Source: Undaria pinnatifida (taxonomy: Eukaryota > Sar > Phaeophyceae > Laminariales > Alariaceae). Taken from it: a stretch of 64,000 nt of DNA. The first letter of the stretch is position 1. Each line of letters begins with the position of its first letter. Under the pieces are notes generated by a model that had not been told where the DNA came from, did not search any database, and saw only the letters and a program-made list of their open reading frames with translations. The DNA is taken from NCBI GenBank assembly GCA_012845835.1, contig JABAKD010000016.1:12289007-12353006 (forward strand), written 5' to 3'. Below, piece by piece: positions 1-10,500 of the stretch. The position numbers and the translations under genes are program-made.

Positions 1-152
1 ATAACCATCTATGCCTTAGCCCTAACGAAAAATATACGCTGGTGACGTTGCTTGACTAACTAACCGGTAGTAGTTCCTCACCTGAGCCCAATTGGGCCAG
101 GTACATTGTTAGTCAATCCAACAACTGCAAACCCTACCGTGGGATGACTCTT
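1..152. repeat. Repeat segment related to 4850-4965
   Basis: No gene is seen. The segment shares several blocks in the same order with about 4850-4965: CTAACCGGTAGT near 61, a TTCTCAC/CCTCACCTGAG-like block, and CCCTACCGTGGGATGA near 132. The copy here stops where the hAT-like element begins at 153. The simplest reading is that the hAT-like element landed in an older copy of this repeat. Confidence 0.5.
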
Positions 153-189
153 CACACCCCGGACGGATCAGCTCACCGCAGCTCGAGCT

Positions 190-625
190 AGCTCTTTGCG
201 ACGGTAGCTCACCGGTGAGCTACGGGAGCTACATGAGCTGCACATGTTTTCCTGGCTTGAGCTACAGAAGGTGGCTCATCTGCGCATGTTTTGGAAGGGT
301 GAGCTATCGCCGATAGTTCATCCGCACATGTTTGCCCAGGATGAGCTATACGAGCTACATGAGCTAGCTCATTTGGCCCTGGATGAGCTATAGAAGCTAC
401 ATAATGCGCACATGTTTTTAATGCTTGAACTATAGGCGATAGCTCATCTGCACATGTTTTCAAAGGGTGAGCTTTAGTCGATAGCTCATCTGCACATATT
501 CTCAAAGCTTGAGCTATAGACGACAGCTCATCTGCACATGTTTTCGATGCTTGAGCTATAGAGGATAGCTCATCTGCACATGTTTTGAGGTCGTGAGCTA
601 TAAGAGCTACATGAGCTAGCTCATG
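190..625. repeat. Left subterminal repeat block of the hAT-like element
   Basis: About eight imperfect units combine a palindrome-like GAGCTATAG...CGATAGCTC with CTGCACATGTTTT, spaced roughly 40-80 bp apart. Clustered subterminal motifs are typical binding sites for hAT transposases. That role here is inferred from position. Confidence 0.7.
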
Positions 626-936
626 AGCTGCTGCTAATCAAAAGTACGAGCACATACACACCACACCATGACTACATAAACATCCATACATTTTTTATAC
701 GAGATCGGAGCTTTTTCTGTTTTTAATATGCCAGATAACTAGACAGAGTACCGGTGGATTTATGTTTTCGGCACAACCTTAACCATCAATCATGCCCATC
801 CCCCACCCGACCAAGTACAACTCGACTCAACTCAATCGAGGCACGTGCCACCCACAAACAAGAGTTCGCACGCACACACATACAACACCATACAACACGC
901 CTAGCATGACCTGCTCTCGTTTTGGGCCAACGGCGG

Positions 937-1140
937 GGCAGCCGATCTACCCGAGCATGGCGCGTGTGGCTCGCGTACTGCTTTGTGCCGGCGTCTTCTG
1001 CCGTCCTGGAGGGAGACTTTAGCACAGCCGGGCGTCTCATTACGGGTTCCCGGACCAGCTTATCCGCGGCCTACGCGGAGATGGTCATGTTCCTCAACGG
1101 AAACTACATCGAACACATTCCCATAGAAGTGCCGGCTCCC
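937..1140 (+). pseudogene. hAT transposase C-terminal dimerisation fragment
   Basis: The conceptual product resembles the C-terminal dimerisation region of hAT transposases. It has a YPSMARVAR-like stretch near 950, a PASSA segment, and then DFSTAGRLIT followed by SRTSLSAAYAEMVMFLNGN. In the family this is the 'YP.la..a...L..p.SSa.sER.FS.aG' block. The first part and the second part lie in different frames, so there is at least one frameshift near 978. An open frame runs on to 1362, but its Gly/Ala/Glu-rich tail is not a known domain. No N-terminal zinc finger or catalytic core is visible. Confidence 0.7.
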
Positions 1141-1362
1141 TCAACTGAGCAGGCGCTCCAGGCAGTACCTCGCCGTCATTCCAACCCGAAGGCGGAGGTG
1201 GCCGCCCTGTCTGCGGGCGAGGCGAGGTCTGCGGGCGAAGCGGGGGTGGACGCCGCCTGCGATGAGTACATAGGGGGGGCGGGGTCTGCGGGCGAAGAGG
1301 GCCTTAACGCCGGCTGCGGCGACTCCGCAGGGAAAGGCTCGGACTATAAGCCTTGGGGATGA

Positions 1363-1849
1363 ATGGGGAGCAGCGGTAGATCTTCTATGACTGTTGTTAC
1401 GTGTCTGCTTGTCCGTCTTTTTTTTTTCGCTTTCTTTTGGGCGATGCAGATGATTTTTTCTTTTTGGGCCTCTTGAGTTTTTGTTTTTTACACCTTGTGG
1501 TAGGCTACGCGACGCCGTGTTTGGGGGATGGGGATGCACGGACTTCAAACGCTGCTTTGTGCCAATATGGCCGCATTGACTACTGCTGTTGCTATGTGTT
1601 CAAATAAGTTGAATGCTAATGCTGTGATATGCATAGGAATTACGGTCTTAATGTCAATATACTACCAGGTATGAATATCAGCTACATACAGTAGACTATA
1701 CCACGTACATTTTTTTTACGTTGAAAGGGAGTACGACACTGTCGCACGTACCGCCGTTGAAGTTTCGGCTGGATAGTGAGCTGTATAACCTACATTCGCA
1801 CTCGTCCCGGAGGCCAGGTTTTATTCATCCAGTCTACACATCTAAGCAC
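1363..1849. other. Interior of the hAT-like element without a recognised gene
   Basis: The stretch lies between the transposase remnant and the right subterminal block. It holds T-rich tracts (around 1418 and 1454) and no open frame with recognisable motifs. Confidence 0.4.
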
Positions 1850-2300
1850 CTGCATGTTTTGCCCTGAAAGAGCTACAATGAGCTACGTACATGAGCTAGC
1901 TCATGGGGTGAGCTATAGAGGATATCTCACGTGCACATGTTTTGAACGCTTGAGCTATTATAGAGGATGACTCCGCTACACATGTTTTGCCGGCTTGAGC
2001 TATCGAGACGATAGCTCATCTGCACATGTTTTCCCGACTTGAGCTATAGACGGTAGCTCATCTGCACTTAATGTTTAAAGCTTGAGCTATACAGCAAAGC
2101 TCATCCGCACATATTTCGCCAAGGTGAGCAATAAGAGCTACACGAGCTAGCTCACTTGTCCCGGAATAACCTACTCGTATATGAGCTACACGAGCGGCAT
2201 ATGTTTCCCCGGCTTGAGCTATTATAGGTGATAGCTTATTTGCACATGTTTTGAGCGCGTGAGATATTCACGATGTTGGATGAGCTAGCTCGTGAGCTGT
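1850..2300. repeat. Right subterminal repeat block of the hAT-like element
   Basis: About eight more units of the GAGCTATAG / GCACATGTTTT repeat occur here. They are in the same orientation as the left block and not mirrored. Because each unit is itself partly palindromic, both strands present similar motifs. Confidence 0.7.
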
Positions 2301-2487
2301 CCGGGGTGTGGACTCTTTTACGTTAGCACATTAATGGTAGTATGTTAATGCCTAGTACCTTAATGTGAAATTCGTGAATGTCTTCGCCCCTGTGGTACAT
2401 GCATCTGAAAGGGGAGATCGTGGCTCCGAAATATTGCAGAGAGACAAAGCAACGAGATGGGCACACGATCGGTCTCCTGCACTACTT

Positions 2488-3860
2488 GGGGCCACCTGCA
2501 CTATCTTAAATTTTGGTAGAAGCTCATGAAAGCTTCCACGGAAGCTTCCACGGCTTCCACGGAAGCTTCCACGGCTTCCACGGAAGCTTCCATCGCTTCC
2601 ATGGAAGATTTCATGGAAGTTGTGGAAGCTTCTATGGAAGCGTGGAAGCTTCCATGGAAGCATGGAAGCTTTCACACTTTCTTGCCGAGGAAGCTTCCAG
2701 GGAGTTTACTTCCACGTTAGCTTCCATAAAAGCTTCCACGAAAGTTACTTCCACGGAAACTTTCGGGTAAGCAAATTGATTTCACGGCAGCTTTCGTGGG
2801 AGCTTCCACGAAAGTTTTCGTGGAAGTAAATTAGCTTCCACGGAAGCTTTCACGGACGTAAATTTGCTTCTACCGAAGCTTTCAAACTGGAGTAAATTTG
2901 CTTCCACGAAAGTTTTCACGGAAGCTTTCACGGAAGCTTTCGTGGACGTAAATTGCTTTCATCGAAGCTTTTGCGGATGTAAATTTGCTTCCACGGAAGC
3001 TTTCACGGAAGCTTTCACGGAACCTGGCCCTAACCCCTAACCCTTCGTGGAAGTTTTCTACCGAAGCTTTCTACCGAAGCTTTCTACCGAAGCTTCAAAC
3101 TGGTGTAAGTTTGCTTCTACGAAAGTATTCACGGAAGTTTTCACGGAAGCTTTCACGGAACCTAACCTTAACCCCTAACTCTTCGTGGAACCTTCCGTGG
3201 AAGCTTTCGTCGAAGTTACTTCCGTGGAAGCTGATTCCATGGAAGCTTTCGTGGAAGTTACGTCCATGGGAGCTTTCGTGGCAGTTACTTCCATGGAAGC
3301 TTTCGTGGAAGCTCCCGTGGAAGTTACTTCCGTGGAAGCTTTTGTGGAAATTACTTCCATGGAAGCTTTCGTGGAAGTTCCCGTGGAAGCTTCGTGGAAG
3401 TTGCTTCCATGGAAGCTTTCGTGGAAGTTACGTCCATGGGAGCTTTCGTAGAATTTACTTCCATGGAAGCTTCCGTGGAAGCTTTCGTGGAAGCGTCCAT
3501 GGAAGCTCCCGTGGAAGTTGCTTCCGTGGAAGCTTCCACTACTTCCATGGAAGCTTTCGTTGAAGCTTCTTCCATGGAAGCTTTCGCGAAACTTTCCGTT
3601 GAACCTTGCGGTTTTTATTTTGCGTGGAAGCTTCCATATCTTCCATGAAGGCTTCCACGGAAGCTTCCATATCTTCCATGAAGGCTTCTACGGAAGCTTC
3701 CATGAAAGCTTCCACGAAAGCTTCCATGAAAGCTTCCATGATTTCATGGAAGTATCCGCCGCTTTCATGGCCTCCATGGAAGCTTCCACCACTTCCATGA
3801 AAGCTTCCATGGAAGCTTTCACGAGCCTCCACCAAATACGCGGATAGTGCAGGTGGCCCC
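2488..3860. mobile_element. Foldback-like element built of GGAAGCTTCC units
   Basis: The ends are inverted copies. GGGGCCACCTGCACTATC at 2488 is matched by its complement ending at 3860, and the match continues imperfectly for about 50 bp into GTGAAAGCTTCC. Between them almost everything is made of short units such as CATGGAAGCTTCCACG. Each unit is centred on the palindrome GGAAGCTTCC or a close variant with AAGCTTTC. Single strands could pair along much of the length. No clear target duplication is visible. The long open frames on both strands are products of the repeat and not genes. Confidence 0.65.
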
Positions 3861-4849
3861 GCACGATGACCCGCATGCACATGCGTAACCGTAAAAACCG
3901 GCCTCGGGATAGCCACTGCAGTCAAGGAATAAACATGGGTTGCAGGGGTCTACTACTGTGACGGGGGGAGGAAGAGGAAGCGGGGGGGTGGGAGGAGGGG
4001 CGGGAGGGAGGGACGGAGGGAAAAGGGGAGGCAAGGACGAAGCGGAAAATGCAGGAGTGGTTGTTGGTTTGGATAACTTACGCTGAGACTGTTTGCCACG
4101 CTTCATTTAACTTCTCAAGGCGGTGGGTTCCGTGAGCCTGTCTGCGGGTTTAGGTTGCTGTCTTCAACCCTGTTCCTGGTGCCGAATAGGAGCAGCAACG
4201 AAAACGCACTGGAAATGATACCTAAATAGGACCAACAACCACCTGTTGCTAAAATACTGCGGTGTCAATTCCAAGTGCCTTGAAACTTCTCGGGTTCAGC
4301 ATCTTGGGTTCGCTGGCTGTGGCGCAAGGCAAAGGTGTAAAGGTTACATAACCTGGTGCTTGTTGATAAGAGGCTTTTTTGCGCGAGTGCGTCTAGTGCG
4401 TCTCCTGTACTTTTTTTTGATGCGGTGCGTGATGTTGACTGTAGTGTGTCGCCGACGAAGGCATACCTACAAGCAAAGCAACTGATCGATGCAATATCAC
4501 GAGCAAGTCACGGGGTGTAAACGAGCACAAAATAATAAGCGCAACTCACGAATCAGATGCCACACATTTGTGCAAGGCTCCGACACAAACGCCCTGAAAA
4601 GTAACTGATCTCACGATGGAGATCAAAGTACGCCGAGGAAGGCATAGGAGTCGCTGGTGTCCCGTGGAAATGGTTTAATAGCTGGTCTGATTAGAGCGGA
4701 GCCATCTCACGGTACGGTTGCACCAGAAAGTCCCTGAGCTCCTTACATGAGGAGGTCATTGGATATCTCACCACCTGAAACATGATTTCGAAGGCATTCG
4801 TTCGCACAACCCGACCGAGCTTCTATGGGCCTTCGTCCTAAAAAAACGT
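3861..4849. other. No gene recognised; G-rich tract
   Basis: A purine-rich, G-rich tract lies at about 3960-4040. The rest shows no coding motif or RNA gene that I can support. Confidence 0.3.
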
Positions 4850-4895
4850 GTACTCGTCAAATTACTCGACTAATGACTAACCGGTAGTTTCTCAC

Positions 4896-5842
4896 GTGAG
4901 GAGCTCAATCGGACAGAGAGTATACCTTTTTTTGGCGCAAAAATTGCAACCCCTACCGTGGGATGAGTCAGCATGGAATGTTACTTCAGAGGCACAGAGG
5001 TTGTGGGGTATGCTGTACGCTGACGATGCGGACATCGTACCGCGACCACCACAAAAGGCTGGAGAGGATGATGACGGTGATCGTGGCTGCGTGCTCGGCA
5101 TTCGGGCTTACGACCTCCGAGGTTATACCGGAGATAATGTGCCTGCTGACAAAATGTGGGGGGAAGGTTTCGTTCGCCATCACTGCAGCCGACCAGGTAT
5201 ACAAACAAACGATCGAGTTTGTGTACTTGGGCGGGGCTATCTGCTGGGGTGGAGAACTCAGTGTCGATATAACGCGGCGTCTTCAGAGGGCCTGGTCGTG
5301 CTTCCAGCGGTACAAGACGGAAGTATATGATCACCCGGGTGTGCGCTTACGGTTGAAGGTGCGGATGATGTGATCGAGACACTACTCTACGGGTGCGTGA
5401 CGTGGAGCCCGAAACACCTGACTACTACGACATACTACGACAGGTTCACCACTCCATGCTCTTCCGATGCCTCGGCTGGCGGAAACGGAAGCACGACGAC
5501 CACACCCTTTCGTACGTCGACGCGTTTGCCAAGACAGCATCCGAGAGCATAGAGACAACAGTGCGGCAACGGAGGATATTGTTCGCGGGATTCGTGGCAC
5601 GTATGGGGGGGGAGCGTATGCCACGGAGGGTAATGTTTGAGGGGCTGGTTGGGGGTAAGGGCTACTCAGGGGGGCAAGAGAAGGATTGGATGGTGCGCTC
5701 GGAGGAAGATATGACGGAATTCGGAATTATGTTCGAAGGGTGGCGAAAGGCTGCACATAGGGCTGCAGATGGTTTTGACGGGTCGAGGAAGGGGCAGTCA
5801 TTCATGTGGAAATGGCATAACGCGGACAACGGTAAGGCTTAG
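4896..5842 (+). pseudogene. LINE family A reverse transcriptase fragment (copy A1)
   Basis: This is a 5'-truncated, frameshifted non-LTR reverse transcriptase. The YADD catalytic motif is encoded at 5016-5027 (MLYADDADIV). It is followed in another frame by FVYLGGAI near 5218, then ITRRLQRAW, LLYGCVTWSP near 5385 and the C-terminal signature RRILFAGFVARMGGERMPRR near 5570, with GGQEKDWM near 5668. These blocks occur in the same order in the better copy at 60645-62450. At least three frame changes separate them. The copy loses its G-rich spacer and tail where the tandem repeat at 5830 begins. Confidence 0.8.
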
Positions 5843-6515
5843 TTTGGGAAAGCTATCGGTTAACCTTTTGCAAGTGGTCAAACGGACTAATAACCCACTA
5901 ATTCCTCAAAAAATGGCGTCGTCAGCAGGACCATGTTTTTATTTGGGTTGTGGGTTCAAATCCAACATCCACCATAATACACTTTTTCAGACTTTCCTCA
6001 TGTCGAACTTGAAAAATACTCTCCCCGGTATACCCAGGAAATGAAACGGCTTCGATGTATTGACAGGTCCGCCGGTATGTCTGGCCGACCTGCTATCCCG
6101 CCGTTTCAGGGGAGGGAAGTGTTATAAGGCTTAGTTTGGGTAAGCTATTGGTTCACCTTTTGCAAGTGGTCAAACGGACTGATACCCCACTAATTCCTTA
6201 ACAATTGGCGTCGTCGACAGACCATGTTTTTTTGGGTCGTGGGTTCAAGTCCCACGTCCAGCATAGTAAAACCTTTTCAGGCTTTTTCCCATCGCGAACT
6301 TGAAAAATGCTCTCCTCGGTATCCCCAGGAAATGAAACCGCTTGGATAATTGACAGGTCCGCCCGTATATCCGGCCGACCTGCTATCCCGCCGTTTCAGG
6401 GGGGGAGAGTGTTATAAGGCTTAGTGTTGGTAAGCTATTAGTTAACCTTTGCAAGCGGTAAAAATGACTAATACCCCACTAATAACCTTGACAAAATATA
6501 TTTGATTTGCACATC
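5830..6515 (+). repeat. 290-bp tandem repeat with LTR-like junctions
   Basis: Two full units (about 5830-6119 and 6120-6410) and part of a third share the start AAGGCTTAGT and a common order of motifs, at roughly 85% identity by eye. Each full unit ends in a purine tract (AGGGGAGGGAAG, AGGGGGGGAGAG) directly before TGTTATAAGG, the layout of a polypurine tract followed by an LTR start. Each also contains GGGTTCAA(A/G)TCC, which resembles a tRNA T-arm or B box. It may be a relic of a small LTR element amplified in tandem. No protein is encoded. Confidence 0.6.
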
Positions 6516-6837
6516 GGAACGGCGTCTACGCAATGTGGTCGGAGGGCAAATAAAATAATAACAATATCTGGGTGATCCTTCTTTTTCCGTTTTCGTATAT
6601 CTTCACAAGCGGTTGTGGTATATGCGCAGATCGTCTTTCCCCCTCCACGTTGCCTACATGTTATTGAGCTGGTATCGCCACATTTTCCCCTTTAGCGCTT
6701 CTCTGTAACTGAGTTCTTCGTATATTATTGTGGAAGTAAACTCGGAGGGGTTTTCCACAAGGCACCATTATCGGCGCCTTTGTTTTTCCCTTCGTGAATA
6801 AAATATTTTCAACGATTCCCTGCTATGGCTTTTTGGT
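6516..6837. other. No gene recognised
   Basis: AT-rich DNA lies between the tandem repeat and the outer edge of the palindromic element. I see no motif I can support. Confidence 0.3.
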
Positions 6838-6914
6838 TGATGCCAAGTCCTCTTTCGTTTCGCCCAGAAGCGAAGCAGGTTTTCTCAATGCTCTTGTTGG
6901 TATTTCTGTTTGTT

Positions 6915-6919
6915 TGATA
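6915..6919. repeat. Target site duplication, left (TGATA)
   Basis: TGATA immediately before the 5' LTR is identical to the five bases after the 3' LTR. Five bp is the usual length for Ty1/Copia integrases. Confidence 0.9.
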
Positions 6920-7451
6920 TGTTCGTGATAGCGGCATGTATGTATCAACTGTACTGCGGTGAAACTCTGATTGGTTGGTTTGAATAGCAGAACTGTTGAT
7001 TGTATGTTGTTGTACCAGAATACTCTTCTTGTGGTGCTACGATACTTCGGCAGATTGTACATGTGCACGAGTCATACACCGGACCGTAGTGGTGTGTACG
7101 GTACGTTGGTATGTCGGTACGTTGGACACATTGACGAATAGGAACATTCCTGTAGTGTTCCTAACACGATATAGCTTGTCTCAACGAACAGCCTAGCAAT
7201 AAGTTACAGTTACGTACGTTGTGTCACGGAGGTAAGTTACAGGGATCGTCTCGTGGTATCACCCACGAGCAGTCCCACGGGTATGTACGAGTAGGCACTA
7301 TGCGAGGAGGTTTAGGTATTCGACTACGAGCGGTTGTTACTGGGCTGTGGAGAGTTGGCCCACATGACCCACTCCACTTTCTGACCTGTCTCTCCAGACA
7401 TTGGTCTCTCTAATATAATACCTTTCTCCAGAAGCCACTGATTTACCAACA
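6920..7451 (+). repeat. 5' LTR of the Copia element
   Basis: It is 532 bp long with TG...CA ends and is the same length as the 3' LTR. All eight differences between the LTRs fall between 7042 and 7214. TAATATAATA near 7411 could serve in promotion or 3' processing, but this is not tested. Open frames inside the LTR occur in both copies and are not genes. Confidence 0.95.
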
Positions 7452-7539
7452 CGCTATAGCGCTATCGGTCGACTGCTGTACGTCCCCCTGGACTCTGTTC
7501 GACGAGACTGTGAGGGCGGCTTGATCAACCGGCCTCGTC
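7452..7539 (+). other. Copia leader and expected primer-binding region
   Basis: The leader is 88 nt between the LTR and the gag start. The bases after the LTR (CGCTATAGCGCTATCGG) do not begin with the TGG expected if a tRNA 3' end were the primer. Priming may use an internal tRNA fragment, as in some Copia elements. I cannot name the tRNA. Confidence 0.5.
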
Positions 7540-10500
7540 ATGGCTGAACAGGAGGGAGGTGACCCTGCGGCAAACCAACAGGGTGACCCGCAGGGCTTTG
7601 GTGAGAGAATGGATTCCTTAGAGTCTCGAGTGTCTCAAATGCTGGATATGTTTTCTAACCAGCAGCAGATGCTCCAGACAGTTGTTGAGACACACCAGAG
7701 GGAGAATGTGGAGTCCTCTAGTTCGCGTGCTGCGCCGCGAGGCATCGAACTAGAGTCTGGTGTGCACCAATCGGGTGCTGCCGGTAGGACCGCGGGGAGT
7801 ACGGGAGGCGATACCCTAGGCTTTGGCGTGTCCGACATGAGGGTTGGGAGTAGGGGTGTTGTAGACCCAGGCTTGAACCCGCGTGTTTCTGATGAGAATC
7901 GTTCCTCTGTTCCTGCAGTAAACTTTGGTTCGGTTGACGGGACTGTTGGTGGGGCTTTAGGTAGCCAGTCCTCTGTTCCGCCCACTACCTCAGCAAGTGA
8001 GTGGTGGGGAAAAGTCGCTAGTGGGAACACACTGATCCCAGCGGCTGACAGTAGTTCGGGGGAGAGCTTGGGTGGGGGTCTTTTCAAGAAAGTTCCCAAG
8101 GCTCCTGAATTTATCGGTACTGATGTATCGTATCGTTCATGGTCGAAGAATTTTCTGCTCAAAGCTCGTCACTACAATCTGAGCGAGCCGTTCACCTGTG
8201 ATATCGACACTAAAATCGCCGACGTTAATTTCGACTTGACCCCTGGGGTAGAGAAGGGATACAGCGTTGGTGTACTGCGTCAGCATGAGATTGCTTGGTG
8301 GTTTCTGTTCGACTGCTTGAAGGCGTGTGATGATTTGAGTAGGACGTGGTATGATATCTCTGGTCTGAAGTGTCTGATGACGTCCCGTGATGATCTGATT
8401 ATGAGCGCCGTCAGTAATGATATGATCCTGAAAGCTGTCAACAAGGCTAGATATGTCGAGGATTGGTATGCTGACACAGGCACTTCATATCACATGACTG
8501 ATTCCCTGTCTTGCATGAGAGACTTGAAGCCTTGCCACAGAAGCGTGAATGGAATTGGTGGCGTGTCTTGTGAAGTAGCTTACTCCGGAACGCTAGACTT
8601 GGTATTTGTGACTGCTGACAGTGAGTTCTCCGTGGAATTGAAGAACGTATTGTACTCTCCCAACTTGGGGTATAATCTCTTTTCTCCGAGTGCAAAGTTT
8701 GATGGTGAGTCATGGAATGGTCTTGGTGGTCCTAATGGTGTTATGACTGCATTCAATGGACAAGTAACTTTTCAGAACTTCGATGGCATGCTGATTGCGT
8801 CTGTGTATCGCCTAGGAGAAGCCTCTGTTGGTACGGTCTTGGCTGCTCTCACTCCCGCCAACCCCAAGCATGAAACTACGATGGATATCAACGATTTCCA
8901 CAATATTTATGCACATTCGCACGAGGGTCTGCTACGCACTACTGCAAAGCGATTAGATACCAAGTTGGTTGGTGACATGCATGCTTGTGCAGGGTGTTCG
9001 ATGTCGAAGGCTATTCGGAAAGGAATCGTTCGGGAAACTAAAACTCGATCGGATAAAAAGATGGGCAGGGTTTTTATTGACCTGGGAGGGAGGAAGGACA
9101 TTGCGTCCGTAGGGGGAAAACATTACCCCATGATTGTGAAGGATGATTTCACGAGACGTGCATGGCTGTATTTCCTGAAAAATAAATCAGACGCTGGCAG
9201 TGCTTTCCGGAGTTTTCTTGCGAGTGTGCGTGCTGATGGTGTCCCGTCATTGGTTGAGATTGTTAGGTCTGACAGTGGTGGGGAGTTTTTCGGGGGGGAG
9301 TTTGCATCTGTGTGCAACGAGCTTTTGATCAAACAAGAGTTCACACCGGCTTATAGTCCGCAATATAATGGTGTTGCAGAGCGTGGGCTGGGATTGATAG
9401 AGGAGGCCGCGATGGCGGCTCGTATTCAAGCTAAAGTTCGTTTTGGGCATGTACAGTTACCTAAGACTGATAAACTCTGGGCTGAGGCTATGCACTGGGC
9501 TTGCGAAGCGATGAACCACACTGCGTGTTCTGCTAACCCTGAATCCAAATCGCCGTATGAAATGTGGTATGGTGAACCTCGTCCCGCTAGACCGTATCCG
9601 TTTTTGAAGCCCGCCTACTGTAGGTGGCAGCGACCGTCAAAGCTGCTGCCGAAGGGTGAGAGTTGTTTCTATGTCGGTCCTTCGAGAGACCACCCGCGTG
9701 ATTGTCATAGAGTACTTACGAGGGCTGGTACTATTCAAGAAACGAGGGATGTGAAGTGGGAGGTGCCGCCGTCACAGCTCCCTCCGCTGCAACCTTCTTT
9801 GCCGATAGAGGTAGCAGAGGAGGGAGGGGAGGATAGTGACGACGATGTTGAAACCGAGATATGGCCGCTTGTGGGAAGAGGAGTCGCTCACACACTTTTG
9901 AAACGTGATGCCGTGCCCTCTGGTGCGGGAGTCGAGGAGGTTGAGAGTGTTGGCGCAGGTAGTATAGGCCCGTCCTTTTCTGTTCCATCTTCCCCTGCTG
10001 AACCGTCTGCCCCCGTGAACATTTCTTCTGGTAGTGTAGCTCCTTCTGTGTCTTCGCCTGTGAATGACGGGGAGGGCCAGGGAGGGCAGGAATCAGGAGA
10101 GGTAGAGATGGGGGATGTGGTAGGGGATGATGAGGTAGAGTCGATGGGGCAGGGAGGGCATGATGATGAAGAGTCGATTGGGTCGGGAGGACTGGTAGAG
10201 GCGGAGGCATCCCCTCCAGCCGCTCATCGTCCGCGGCATATGGCCGAGCTTGCTGACTTTAATACTTCCGCGCGTGAAAATGATGAAGTGAGAGAAGGTA
10301 GGACTCGCGCGCAAACTCGTGCAGTCAACCAGCAGAGTGTACCCGGCCTCATGGCCACCCTAGGACCCATCTTCGCAACAGAGGTCGTGTACTCATTGTT
10401 GTCGGAGCAGAGAGCAGGTGATGAGACGGAATTGCCGAAAGAACTGGTTCAGGATGTAGAATCGGAGCCTGGTAGTTATCAGGAAGCCCAGCGTTCGAAG

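Larger units (their letters stand above)
153..2310 (+). mobile_element. hAT-like DNA transposon, degenerate
   Basis: The left end begins CACACCCCGGAC and the right end finishes GTCCGGGGTGTG, a perfect 12-bp terminal inverted repeat. The similarity continues inward with gaps through GAGCTAGCTC. The seven bases GACTCTT flank both ends (146-152 and 2311-2317), as a target duplication would. hAT elements normally make 8-bp duplications, so one base may have been lost or the boundary may be off by one. The interior holds a hAT transposase C-terminal remnant and two blocks of subterminal repeats. It cannot be autonomous now, because most of the transposase is missing. Confidence 0.75.

Noticed and set aside
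3020-3180. CCCTAACCCCTAACCC-like telomeric motif
   Set aside because: It has only two or three imperfect units inside the foldback element, so it is not a telomere or a clear interstitial one.
2985-3648. Long open frames on both strands rich in Trp, Lys, Leu, Ser and Glu
   Set aside because: They are translations of the GGAAGCTTCC repeat in different frames.
2520-3840. Regular short repeats suggestive of a CRISPR array
   Set aside because: Units have no unique spacers, vary in length, and the setting is eukaryotic.
6190-6270. Possible tRNA gene around GGGTTCAAGTCC
   Set aside because: Only the T-arm-like part is seen; no acceptor stem or anticodon arm pairs.
7219-7413. Short open frame also present at 12383-12577
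   Set aside because: It lies within both LTRs and is a by-product of the repeat.
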